Positions 1 to 10,569 of a stretch of DNA of 64,000 nucleotides are shown piece after piece. The notes beneath the pieces were generated by a model that saw only the letters and a program-made list of their open reading frames with translations, searched no databases and was not told the DNA's origin. Origin of the DNA: Rhizopus arrhizus (taxonomy: Eukaryota; Mucoromycota; Mucoromycetes; Mucorales; Rhizopodaceae); NCBI GenBank assembly GCA_024220505.1, contig JAKZZE010000027.1, positions 434,001 to 498,000 of the forward strand. Reading direction: 5' to 3'. Numbering within the stretch: the stretch's first letter is position 1; each line of letters opens with the position of its first letter. The position numbers and the translations under genes were made by a program.

Positions 1-588
1 ATAAATTTCCATAAAAGACACTTTGACAGTAAATTCCAGATTGCTAGGAGCAGCCATGATGCTTGTGAATATTTGCTCAACAATACGAGGAATGATACCC
101 TTTGTATTCTCATCATCAATATCCGCACCCTAAATAAAAAAAGAATCAGTAGTGAGTCATATAAAGTAATATATTGTTACCATCATTGTAAAGGTCTTTC
201 CTGAACCTGTTTGGCCATATGCAAAGACAGTTCCATTGTAACCAGCAGTGACATCTAATAATTCATATTTAGAATACCGATTATCATTTGAGAAAGAGAA
301 AAAAAAAATACCAACCATCTACTATAGTTTTGATAGAATATTCAAATACATCTTTTTGTGGTGTTTTCATTCCAAACACTTTATCAAATGAGAAGCTTCC
401 TTGAAAGTCTTTGCCCTGAAATAACCATATATAAGTTGATGATGAAATAAAGCGAATATTTGTATTTTTACCTTCAATGCTATCTGAGTTCCTTCTTCAT
501 CAATATCAATAATAGGTACACCTCCCTCTCTTATTTCTAAAGCATTTTGAGGTCTAAACCTACACACGACCTTAATATTATTTGACAT
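1..588 (-). CDS. Conventional kinesin heavy chain (kinesin-1), N-terminal part, cut by window edge
   Basis: Microtubule plus-end motor for organelle and vesicle transport in hyphae. The start ATG is at 588 and the first residues, [15 protein letters not shown], are typical of fungal kinesin-1. Exon 1 is 472-588; further exons follow after short GT-AG introns. The second exon gives [16 protein letters not shown], the third gives [20 protein letters not shown] with the P-loop GQTGSGKT, and the fourth gives [19 protein letters not shown] and [12 protein letters not shown]. Only about the first 150 residues of the motor head lie in the window; the rest of the head, stalk and tail are off the left edge. 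It is divergently oriented to dymeclin across 142 bp. The family call is firm; the exact paralogue is inferred from strong similarity to conventional fungal kinesin. Confidence 0.95.
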
Positions 589-730
589 CGTATTTTTAAT
601 TTAAAAAAAAAAAAAAATAAAGAAAGAAAGAGAAAGAGAGTGAAAGAAAAGGAAATAAATAAAAAATCAACTTTTTATAAAATTGGGGTGTGTTCCGCGT
701 TTTAAGATTTTTATTATTATTATTATTCAA
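589..730. promoter_or_regulatory. Shared divergent promoter, kinesin / dymeclin
   Basis: This 142-bp gap separates two ATGs pointing away from each other. It holds an A-run followed by a purine-rich GA tract at about 601-660 and an ATT-repeat at about 713-726 just before the dymeclin ATG. No clear TATA box was seen. That both genes are driven from here is inferred from the geometry. Confidence 0.5.
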
Positions 731-3295
731 ATGAACCCATCCACTAAACTACCAGCATTAGTCACTGCACCCAATAAAACATTTACTAAAAGACCTTCTA
801 CCAGCAGCTATTCAAGTGCTAATTCACCACTTCCTTTAGAACTTGCTGATACTTTTTCACAGTTATCTATTCAAAGAACATTTCAGTCCAATAAATCACC
901 TACAACTGAACATCGCTCTTATTTTAGTACATTACAGCTATCATCTATAAGACCTATTTGTTCTTCTTCACAAGTGTATGATTGGTCTTTTCTTTCTACA
1001 GAGAAATATCCTGCTTGCTACAGCTCGTAAGACGAAAAAAAAAAAGTATAAATAATATAAATAACCATGTTCTTTTATAGTCAAGATATGTATGATTTGG
1101 AAATGACAACATTAGGCTTATCTATTGAACTTGGTAATAACAATAACCCTTCTTGAAGAGCTCAAGTGACTTATGTGTATATAGCGGCTAACAATACAAG
1201 AACACGTAACTTGAATAGACTTGTCAATAAATTGATTGATCTTTTGAAACAAACCGTCCAGCAAAAGCATACAGAGTAATTATACAATGAATATATGAAT
1301 CATATAAGAAGCTTATCTCTATTATAGTGTGATTCCTGTTGAAACATACAATGCATTGTTCCTGACTCGTGTGTTTATGAAGCATTTTGCAGATAATTTG
1401 ACAAATAAGGAAATTATGGAACAAATAGAAGATCATCCAAATGAGTGTAAAGCAGAACAATTATTAGAATCACTGTTATATATTTTAATGAACATGGACC
1501 CAAAGTACATACATAATTATTACGAGATATAATATAAAGTGACTAATACAACTATAAATTTATAGCACAAGCTATGCCTGTTATGAGTTTTATGTGGAAA
1601 TACTTAACATGTTTCTTACGCTCTTTTCAACACAACTAAGGAATCCACTGAAATCAACCAATTATTTCTTGGATATTTTCATGTCCAGATTTGTCAACAG
1701 AGCAGATGCAGTAGTTGCTAGGTTATTGGAAAATGTCATTAATCAACATCAAGCGCCACCTCAATCCAACAGTGTTATGTATACAGCCTATAGTTATATA
1801 TTTTCATCTTCAAAGCATCATTCATCTTCTTCATCACATACGGATACCATACCTGTGCCTGATCTCAGTTTATTCCTGCTCTTGTTGTTGGGTGTACAAT
1901 CAAAAGGAATCAATAGTGAATGGATAACTTGTTTTAGACAAGCTATAGCCGGTCTTAGTGATCATCATGGTGAGTGATTCAATTACTTAAAGGACGAGAG
2001 GGAGGTATTAATATCTATACATAGTTTTATCGGCAACAGATATCGATGGATGTGATTATAAAATGCATTTAATCTCTTTTAAAGAATTACTTGAAATGTT
2101 TATTAAATCATTCCATGTTGAAGAAAAGATGTTACTGTTTTATATGATTTTAGCAGAAAATGAATCATTTAGAGTCTATGTGCTATCAAGGACTGATCAA
2201 GAAACCATTGTAAGCACAATGATTTATTGCTATTATACGTTTAGGAAATAACATCTTATTAGTATATTCCTATTTTAAAATTAATTTATGAATCTATTGA
2301 AGGAAAAGGAAATTATTCTCAAGTGTACATCTTGATGACGTTGCTTTTAATCCTAAGTCAGGATGAAGTCAATAATGATGCAATACAAAAGATTGTAAGC
2401 TTACTTGATCTGTATATTTTGATCTAATCTAGTGCTATAGTCCGTGCAAAATATGGCTTGGTTTACAGAGCGGCCTTTGTTGAAATCTATTTCGTTGGGT
2501 GGACTGACAATGTTGGTGATGATTCGTACTTTACAGCTAAACCTGTCTGTACACAGGGATATTTATTTGCATACGAACTGTTTAGCAATCTTGGCTAATA
2601 TGTCTAGTACGATATTAGACATGCATGCTTACACTGCTCAAAGACTGATTAGGTATATGATATACCAAGACTAGATCGTCAGTACTGATTTTTTACTTTA
2701 TAGTCTATTTGAACTATTAACAAAGCGATACTTGAAATTGGTTGATAGAGAGCAACCAAGTGAAGATATAGTTGTATATGAAGATGTGTTGATGTTTATG
2801 CTAGAAATCATAAATTCCATACTCTTGCATCGTTTAAAGCATAATTTACAGTTGGTGTATGCTTTATTATTAAAGCGAGAGATCTTTATACCCTTCCAAT
2901 CTCACTCAAGATTATCCGAAACAGCAAATAATCTTGATCAAGTCATTACATATTTTAGTTCTAGAGTATCGGAAGCTAATTTAAAGGCGCCGTCGTCAAG
3001 TGAAGTATTAAATATCATTGAACATACGTCCCGTACTTGGTCCAATCAACGTATGAAGGTAAAGTGAAGAATAAGTAAGCGTGCGTGTCATTGTAACTAA
3101 AAACCATTTCTCAAGTCACTTCCTGAACTCAAGTTTCAATATGAAGAAGAGTCTGATGCATTCGAGTTCTTTATACCCTATGTTTGGTCACTCATTTTGC
3201 GTAAAGATTGTATTTATTGGAGTGAAGAAAAATGTCGTGTGTTGGATTCTTTTGCATTAATGAATGAAGAACCAGATACGCCTACAATTGCTTAA
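731..3295 (+). CDS. Dymeclin (DYM) homologue, Golgi organisation
   Basis: Peripheral Golgi-associated protein family needed for Golgi structure and secretory traffic in animals. Ten exons close in frame: 731-1026, 1081-1133, 1185-1275, 1328-1504, 1566-1969, 2025-2209, 2263-2394, 2441-2652, 2704-3058, 3116-3295, giving 694 residues (animal proteins are near 670). Collinear matches include NNTRTRNLNRLVNKLI, YNALFLTRVFMKHF, LHTNCLAILANMS, YTAQRLISLFELLTKR, EIINSILLHRLKHN, LVYALLLKREIF and EEFFIPYVWSL-like FEFFIPYVWSLILRKD near the C-terminus. The first 60 or so residues are Ser/Thr/Pro-rich and unlike the animal N-terminus, which starts MG and is myristoylated; here the first ATG gives MNPSTK. 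An upstream in-frame TTG at 683 would read MGC but is not a normal start. The second intron is only 51 nt; skipping it creates an early stop. Confidence 0.92.
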
Positions 3296-4736
3296 CAATA
3301 AAATAGTGTATATACAATTTTATTTTTCAACCTTTATCTAACAATCAAAATCGAATGCTGTCCTATCCTCGTTGACTTTAAAAAAATACCCATTGTATTA
3401 TTAGTAGCTCTTTGCAATCAAACTACTTTTTTTGCTTCTTGTAATTTTTTCTTCATTAATTAAGCGAAAACATAAGGTAAATATTACGTCTACTAGAGTT
3501 TTTCATGCTAACTATTGTTATAGCTATGCTATTTCATTAAATTAATACTTTATTTTCATACCAATCATTGTTTTCCAAAATCATCTTCAACATACATTTC
3601 TTAATAGTAAGACATAAATCCTCGTTCATTTGTAGCGTTAGAGTAGCTTAGTATGCACATAGTTCATCTAGCTTCTGGTTGAAGGTTTCAATGATAGTAC
3701 CTTTTTCTATAGATGACAGGGTAATGTGCTTTCTTTTTGGAAGCTTGTATATGTCACCTCCCCTTTACAAAGAGATCACAGTATTTTTTTCGTATTGTCA
3801 GTCCGGCGCCGGAGGTAGTAGTTCTAAGATGATTATAGTAATATATTAAATATATATATGAAATAATGCATGTAGCGAATTGCTCTCTCCTTTTTTTTTA
3901 AAGGGATACCAAGGACTCTGCTAGCGCCATAGTGGACGACAGTATCATTAATATACATTTATTGAAGAAGGTATGGGATAGTCTAGACTGAAAAATACTG
4001 CTGTAAATCTAAATTTCTACGATTGTTGAAAATAATGGTGTCAATTTCTCTGGATATAATCTTTCGCTAATGACAACTATCGAGAGACAGGTTTATCTCA
4101 GTCACTAGAGATATAATAGCTTACCATTTGGTGAGAAAAGTTCAAGCTATAGGTGCTTTTTTTTATATTTATTTCTTCGTTATTTAATGTATGATAGCTT
4201 TGGCCTGAATTAAATTGTTGCCTTATGGAGTGATGACAACACCTATTATAATGTGACTTTTGAAGCTTAATCGTCGTTTGGAAGGAAACATTATTGAGGG
4301 CTTAAGATAAGGAATGATACAAAGATGTCTTGCGAGAAGATTGTGAAAAGATTGTGATGAGGTATTTAAAGTAACTATCGCAGTGTTCTACTGGGATTAA
4401 TATTTTTTATATAGAATAACTAGAAGCAAGCATACGGAGATTCTTTGCTGAGACTAGTAATTTTTAAAAACGATGATAGGAGAATTATATTAATACTGAG
4501 CCGTATATCAATCATTTCATAAAAGCTAAATTTTTTCTTCTACAGAAATTGTAGTTGATAGCCTTAATAGCTTGAATTGACATGCGTTTCGATTGAATGA
4601 TCCTAGTACCTGAAAACCAATGCTGAAGCAAAGCATTATTAACAGGTCTTATAGCCAGTTGTTTGAAAATATCTTTAAAGGAAGTATTGTGAGAACAGTT
4701 TGGTAAGTTTATATCAAATAATGACAGTTACTCATG
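3296..4736. other. Intergenic, no gene recognised
   Basis: AT-rich sequence downstream of dymeclin. No open frame with coding character was found on either strand; several short T-runs are present. Confidence 0.5.
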
Positions 4737-4779
4737 TTATGTGATAGGCAATACACTCACCTTCAGCTGATCTCTCAGG

Positions 4780-5540
4780 CAATAAACGGTGATGATAGTA
4801 AAGGAAGTTAAAAAATTGACCTGCAACTGGTTGCGGAAGCTGAAAGAAAAGCATTCGACGTTGCAAAGAATGGTGCTACCCAGAGAAAGAGTAGTATCAA
4901 TGCCATGGAGTATGTTGTTAAGGCTCAATGTATTTTTGACAGCCTTTTCTGGTACTACCGTTACAAGTTTGGTGAGGCTACCAGACATCGAGTAGTGAAT
5001 TTGCAGATCTGTAGCAAATAGAAAATTTTGTTTCTTGAGCTCTACTAACGTTTATAATTCAAGGTATAAAGAGCAGATTGATAACAATAACTATGCCGAG
5101 ACCATACTGCTATATAACAGCAGTTATTTAAAAGATAATGGCGTTCCTGTTGCCAAGAACAGGAGCAAACGTCAGTACTAGTAAATAAGGTGGAGTCGTA
5201 TGTCTGTAGTTCATTCATCGATGCCCACTGTGAATGAAGAACGCCTGGATTGTCAAGTTCGGCTTCAACCATTGCTGGCCACTACGAGCACATATCAATC
5301 TGCCTACTCCCCAGCATCGATTGCGGGAAATTGCTTGTGACAGCAAGCATCAAAGTCGATACACTTTCAGCCAAACTCGGACCAGCAATAACCCATTTTA
5401 TTCCCACTTCTTCCACCCGCATCTTCCTGGACTGTGAAGCCATTGACTTGTTTAAGACCATACTTGCCGATCCCAGCAGAGGTACGCAGCAAATTCGACA
5501 GTTTGTCTATGTACATATGGTGGATATAACAATGAAATGA
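4780..5540 (+). pseudogene. Decayed or multi-exon unknown gene
   Basis: Three blocks on the + strand look coding but cannot be joined in one frame. Block one (about 4815-4990) reads VAEAERKAFDVAKNGATQRK, then a segment ending YYRYKFGEATRHR. Block two (about 5064-5183) reads YKEQIDNNNYAETILLYNSS and ends in NRSKRQY before a stop. Block three (5250-5540) is an open frame with ISICLLPSIDCGKLLVTASI and ends HMVDITMK. Between blocks one and two there is a possible intron with a perfect TACTAAC branch site (5042-5048), but its phases do not fit. The product is not recognised. It may be a relic of a repeated mucoralean or transposon gene, or a live gene whose exon model cannot be settled by eye. Confidence 0.4.
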
Positions 5541-6734
5541 TGCAAACCTATTATCTATTTATTATTAGCCATATCATATAAATTAATCGTTGATCCATGA
5601 CATGAAGTATTGTTCGTGTATGAAAACTATAAATAGAGTATCATTCTATTAAATAAAATAATCATTTTTTCGAGTTGTGTCCTCTCTTGTTTCTTTTTAT
5701 TCTCTTGAATAGATCAGCGGCCACCATGGCTAAGCAAAATATTAATTATGATGGCAAAAAAGTATTAGGCATTGTCAATAATATTTACAATAAATGATTA
5801 AGGTTAATTGATAAAGAGAACTGTAAAATAGCACAAAAAGAAAGGATCAAGCGAAATGAATGAAAATTTAATGTATTTTTTTTATTAATCATTAATGGAG
5901 GTCTTTCTGTGCTCGCTCAAAATGAAATTGGATTCGATATAAGTTGCAAGAAGTTTTCATAAGATTATAGCCTGCTTGGACAAGTATAACTAATAACCTG
6001 TTACAACGCCATAATTAATTTGTTGCAAGAGGATCTTTATATAGAATTTCTTCAATTGTTTCTGATGAATCTAGAAGCTTAAATTTTGATTCCATCGACT
6101 TGAGTTTGATATATGGCGCCGTTTAATGATCTCTCTTTTTTTTTTTTTGGCTGTGTCGTAGTGACTTTCATAAATTGGTTTGCTGTGTTGTATTACCAGG
6201 ACTCGTCTGTTGAAGTATATTATATCTCCAGGAAAATGTCCTTGCATTGAAAAACTAGTTTCAGAATTTGCAGACTAGATTGCACAATATGTAACGTGAC
6301 TTTTGCTATGAAACATTTGCTACAAGCAGCATAATGGGTTTAGACCGAGATAGCTTAAATTTGGAGGAGCTATTAAGTTAAAAAGTTTATGAGCTCTCGC
6401 AGCAAAAATATTTCAAATATCAAATGCTGAAAGTAAAAGAATTTAATAACCTCTGTCATCAGAAGTGAAGCATTGTCCTTAAGGTTTTTAAATTTGAAGC
6501 ACAGCTAGAGAAACTTGTGCCATTGCTTATTTATTCAACTGTACATGCCTTGTAAATTGACGAAGGAAAAGCTGTTCTTTTTTTCTGGCTTAAGGACCAA
6601 TCAACTTTAATAGTACCATATTTTTATGGTTTGAAATTGTTCTAGAAATTGGATTTGTCATAAACTGCGCAGTGAATTTTCTATATAAGGCTCTTTTTTT
6701 TTATCTTTTTATTATCATTATTACTACTACTTTA
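5541..6734. other. Intergenic, no gene recognised
   Basis: AT-rich, with poly-T runs near 6127-6150 and 6690-6702. A short ATG frame with a good context at about 5726 stops after some 23 codons. Nothing else convincing was seen. Confidence 0.5.
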
Positions 6735-7805
6735 ATGACTCAATTTACTCAAGCAGATTTTAGAGTTGGATACCAATCACAAACAATTTTACTGGAACAA
6801 TGGGATCTTGATTCTACAATAGAACAAGTAAAGCAATACCTTGAAGAAAGAACTTCGATACCTGTAGATGCTCAAAAGCTATTGTGGAGAGGAAAAATAC
6901 TAAAAGAAAATGAACTCCAGCTCAAACAACTTTCTCCATTGCAGCCAACCAACAATAAAATGCTGCTCATGGGCAGTTCTCAAAAGGCCATTGAAAAAGT
7001 GAATAGTATGGATAAAAAGCTAGATGAACAAAGAAGGATAGCGCCCATGATTCGTGCCAAAAAGGGACCGCAACCAGTAAAAGCAATGAAAGAATTGAAA
7101 TATACATTTCATAAGATATCAGTAATTGAAGAGTTTCCATACCCTGAAAAAGCAAGAAAATTACTTGAAAGGTTGAGAGATGATCGAGGAGTAAGTTTTT
7201 TTTTTCCTAGTAAGAATACAGAAAGTTATTTATATATAAAAATTAGATACAAGCAATCATGAAAACAAGGAAATGGTCTGTTGGCGAATTAATAGAGTTG
7301 ACTCCTTTTGAGACTTCCATATTAGGTTACAATAGAAATGCTGGACAACTGATTGCGCTACGCTTACGAACAGACGATCTTTCCGGATTTAGGCATTATG
7401 ATTCTGTACGAAAAGTATTGTTGCATGAGTTAACACACAATGTAAATTACATAATAAAAACGCGAAAAGGAAAACATAAGCGATTAATTTATTATATAAT
7501 AGGTTTGGGGAGATCATGATGACAATTTCCATGCATTAAATAGACAATTAAATAAAGACGTAGTTGCATTAGATTGGACAGCACATGGAGGGCATAGCTT
7601 GGGCAATGGCGATTATTATGATCCAGGAGAACAAGAGATGACAGATGATATAACTTATGAAACTGGAACATATCGATTAGGAGGAAGCTCAGACACACAG
7701 GCAAATAGTCCTGAAGCAAGAAGAGAATTATTGGCTAGGGCGAGTCTTTCAAGATTAACAAAACAAGAAGAGAAAGAAATGGATGAAGGCTGTGGTTCTG
7801 CTTAA
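6735..7805 (+). CDS. Ubiquitin-like / WLM-domain metalloprotease (Wss1-type family)
   Basis: Fusion of an N-terminal ubiquitin-like fold (about residues 9-80, with IPVDAQKLLWRGKIL) to a WLM zinc-protease domain, as in fungal UBL-WLM proteins. The WLM family includes Wss1, which cleaves DNA-protein crosslinks and SUMO/ubiquitin-linked substrates. Exons 6735-7190, 7247-7441 and 7503-7805 give 317 residues. The zinc site HELTHN (H212, E213, H216) lies at the end of exon 2 and the third ligand H222 (in WGDHDDNF) starts exon 3, so correct splicing is needed for the active site. GIQAIMKTRKWSVGEL is the conserved WLM entry motif. The C-terminal part holds no obvious extra SUMO- or Cdc48-binding motif beyond an acidic, Arg-rich tail. 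The start is the ATG at 6735; an upstream in-frame GTG at 6672 is ignored. The crosslink-repair role is inferred. Confidence 0.88.
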
Positions 7806-7973
7806 GTTACTTGTATAATTCTTTAAAGTCATAACTACGCACACAATCATCATATACATTTCATACACTCTTTTTTTTTTCTATTGTATTTATCAACTAA
7901 TAAAACATATCCATCTTGTATTATGTAATCTCCACACCTTTCCTTTTCTCTCTCTTTCTTTATCGACTTCAAC

Positions 7974-10569
7974 ATGCCTTCCTTATCACTGCATCAAGGT
8001 GATGACGAGTTATTGCCCCAATCATGTCCTTTAAAGTCAATCAGTCAGCTTAGAATATGGCAGCCTGATCAAAAGACAAAATTTAATGTGTCCAACATTC
8101 ACTTGCAATTACGTCCCGAAGATACCTTAAGGTCACGACTGATATTGATTCATGATATAGAATATTGTTATACGAATGATAGGTTTATTCAGGGCAGTAA
8201 TATCCAAAACATGTACCATTTTAAGCAGTGGCATTTGATTGACACATTCATCTAGTAATATTCTTTATATAATATCCGACAAGTATTTATATACGTTATG
8301 CATAGTTTTTCAAAAGAATGTCTTTCTATTCCGCCTGTAAATTGGATCAACGTTTGTCATCGAAATGGTGTTAAGTGTCTTGGAACTTTGTTAATAAAAG
8401 GTGCCTCTCAAGTACATGAATTGGAAATGTTTTTGCAAGGACCTCCTGATGTATCTCAAAATATCCTTGACATAATGAATTTTAGCCATCCGTATTTTGC
8501 TGATAAACTTGGTAACCTATTTGTTTGTTTTGTAATTTTTATTCTCTTATAATCCTTTTGTACAGTGGAAATTGCTAAATATTACGGGTTTGACGGATGG
8601 TTGATTCGTATTGCAACGGAATTTTTTCCTTTCCCCGCAGGCCCAAAAGTGAAATCCAAAGAATTGGCAAAGTAAATAGACTCTTCCTAAAATGGCAGAA
8701 ACTAGTAGAATTCATGTTAGCTTTTCTTTTTTCATAGATTTCTAAAATACTTTACAGAAAAGATACATTTTGAGATACCAGACTCAGAAGTAATTTGGTT
8801 TGATAATATGACAAACGAAGGACAGGTCCAGCAGCAAAATTATTTAACAACAGAAAACAATCTCTTCTTTCTGAACACAGACGGAATACTTCTAAACTAT
8901 TGCTGGAAGGTCTTTATAAATTATGCTTTCACATTTTATTAACAAGACGTATAGAATGTATATCCGGATTTAGCATGCCAAGTGGCAAAAAGAAACGGAA
9001 GATCAGGATTTGATATATATTTTACTATCAATGCAAGTGGTGGCAACACATATAGAGAAGGAATGTTCAAGTCATATAAGGAAAGTAAAAAAAAAGCTTA
9101 ATTTCATAACTCTTTTCTAATCTTTGAAAAACACAGGGTATTATGCTAGCTCACTTGGCAAACACTTCTTCTGCTCTTTATGGTATGTCATGGATCTATA
9201 ATCAATTTGGTCGATCCAATTTTGAAAAAATTGATGATTTGTTTTGGAGAGGCGGTATTTTCTCTGAATTTCCAACTGGATTTTATAGAGAAATGATTTC
9301 TGCAAGACAAAGTAGTGACGATAGGTAAGTAAAATAATAATGAATATTAAATCATTATGTTCAAAATAATACAGTAGTGACGATGAAATTGCATATGAAC
9401 ACAAAAAAGGAATTAGTGATGTTGTAAACCCACATACTGTTACTAATTCAACTTGGTTTGTAACTAACTTTTGTAAAGGCTTTGGAGATTTATTTTTTTA
9501 CAAGGGAAAGGTAGACATTTGCAAAATAACACATGTAGATTTAATTTTGTAACCTAGTTTTTCATAGAAACTTCACAGTGAGCCATGGTTTCATTTATCT
9601 CACCAATCAGTATTACCAAATCTCGATTATCAACACCCTATTGTGGACCATAAAGATGATTGCATTGAATTTACAACCGCTCTTGAGAATGACGATATGG
9701 CATTTACAGGAGGTACAAGCCTCAATATCTATGCACATCACCTAGCTTACAAGGAGTCTTTGGATGGAGATGCCAAAATCACTTTACCGCTATATAAGAC
9801 CTCAATTGATGTCAATCAAGGTTGTACAATTAAGCTGGTCTACAGATCCCCGATGCAAAATGAAGTCAAATTAAATTTATGCTGTTATTTATCACTTATT
9901 GCACCTGAAATATCTAATTTATCAGAAGTTTTCAATAACCAGCAGCATGAAAAACTAACAGACCAAAATGGGAAGCTTCAAGCAACGATTGAAATCAAGG
10001 AACATGCCACAGAGTATGCAACTTTCTCACTCCCAATGGTCGATGAAGAACAGCATTGTGCTTGGATAACCAAGACTGCACATGTTCCCCCTTTAGCATA
10101 CAGTGGCAAACTTGTCTTGAGAAAGATTAATTTACTTGTTGTTTTTAACACAGCCACTACCTTTGGATTTGAAAAATGTATTGTAACTTCAATTGGATAT
10201 CTCAGTGTATTACCTCTTATGCACTCAGAAGAAAAAGCGAAGCATGAATTGGTTGAACTGCAATTGAAAGATTATGAAAGAACAGTGAATTCTGATGTGG
10301 ACGATATTTACGATTTATTCGCAACACTAAGCTGGAAAAGTGTTACTGACAATTGCAGGGAATCAAAAATGATCGATTATGTCATTGTGTCTTACAAGCT
10401 GCCAAACAGTAATGAAAAATTCTTTTTAGGAACCTCGTTTTGTGATCAGTATCGTATATCTGGATTGAGTATCACTAAAACAAAGTCACCAGTTTTCATT
10501 ATTGAGTCAGTCAATAGAGAAGGCGATATATCTGCTCAGGCAAGCTTACAGTTACCCTACATGTTGTAA
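7974..10569 (+). CDS. GH85 endo-beta-N-acetylglucosaminidase homologue, probable pseudoenzyme
   Basis: Homologue of cytosolic ENGase/Endo-M, which cuts the chitobiose core of N-glycans. Eight exons (7974-8254, 8306-8511, 8566-8671, 8738-8909, 8955-9084, 9150-9324, 9375-9510, 9568-10569) give 735 residues, close to Endo-M. Collinear family blocks include DRFIQGSNI, IPPVNWINVCHRNGVK, YGFDGWLIRIATEFFPFP, EVIWFDNMTNEGQ, FFLNTDGILLNY, NTSSALYGMSWIYNQF and HLSHQSVLPNLDYQ. The catalytic Asn and Glu of the family motif DGWL(x)N(I/Q)E are replaced by R177 and A179, and the supporting Tyr, exactly 40 residues on, is F219. The conserved DVWGR segment reads NASGG. The frame is otherwise intact across all exons. 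I infer a non-catalytic glycan-binding or diverged protein; the family assignment itself is firm. Confidence 0.9.

Noticed and set aside
683..730. Upstream extension of dymeclin beginning MGC, which would suit myristoylation
   Set aside because: The codon at 683 is TTG and the stretch then codes a run of Ile from an ATT repeat; the first ATG is at 731.
1134..1184. A separate short gene ending at the TGA in this stretch
   Set aside because: Treating 1134-1184 as a 51-nt GT-AG intron joins the frame to the rest of dymeclin and matches the family alignment.
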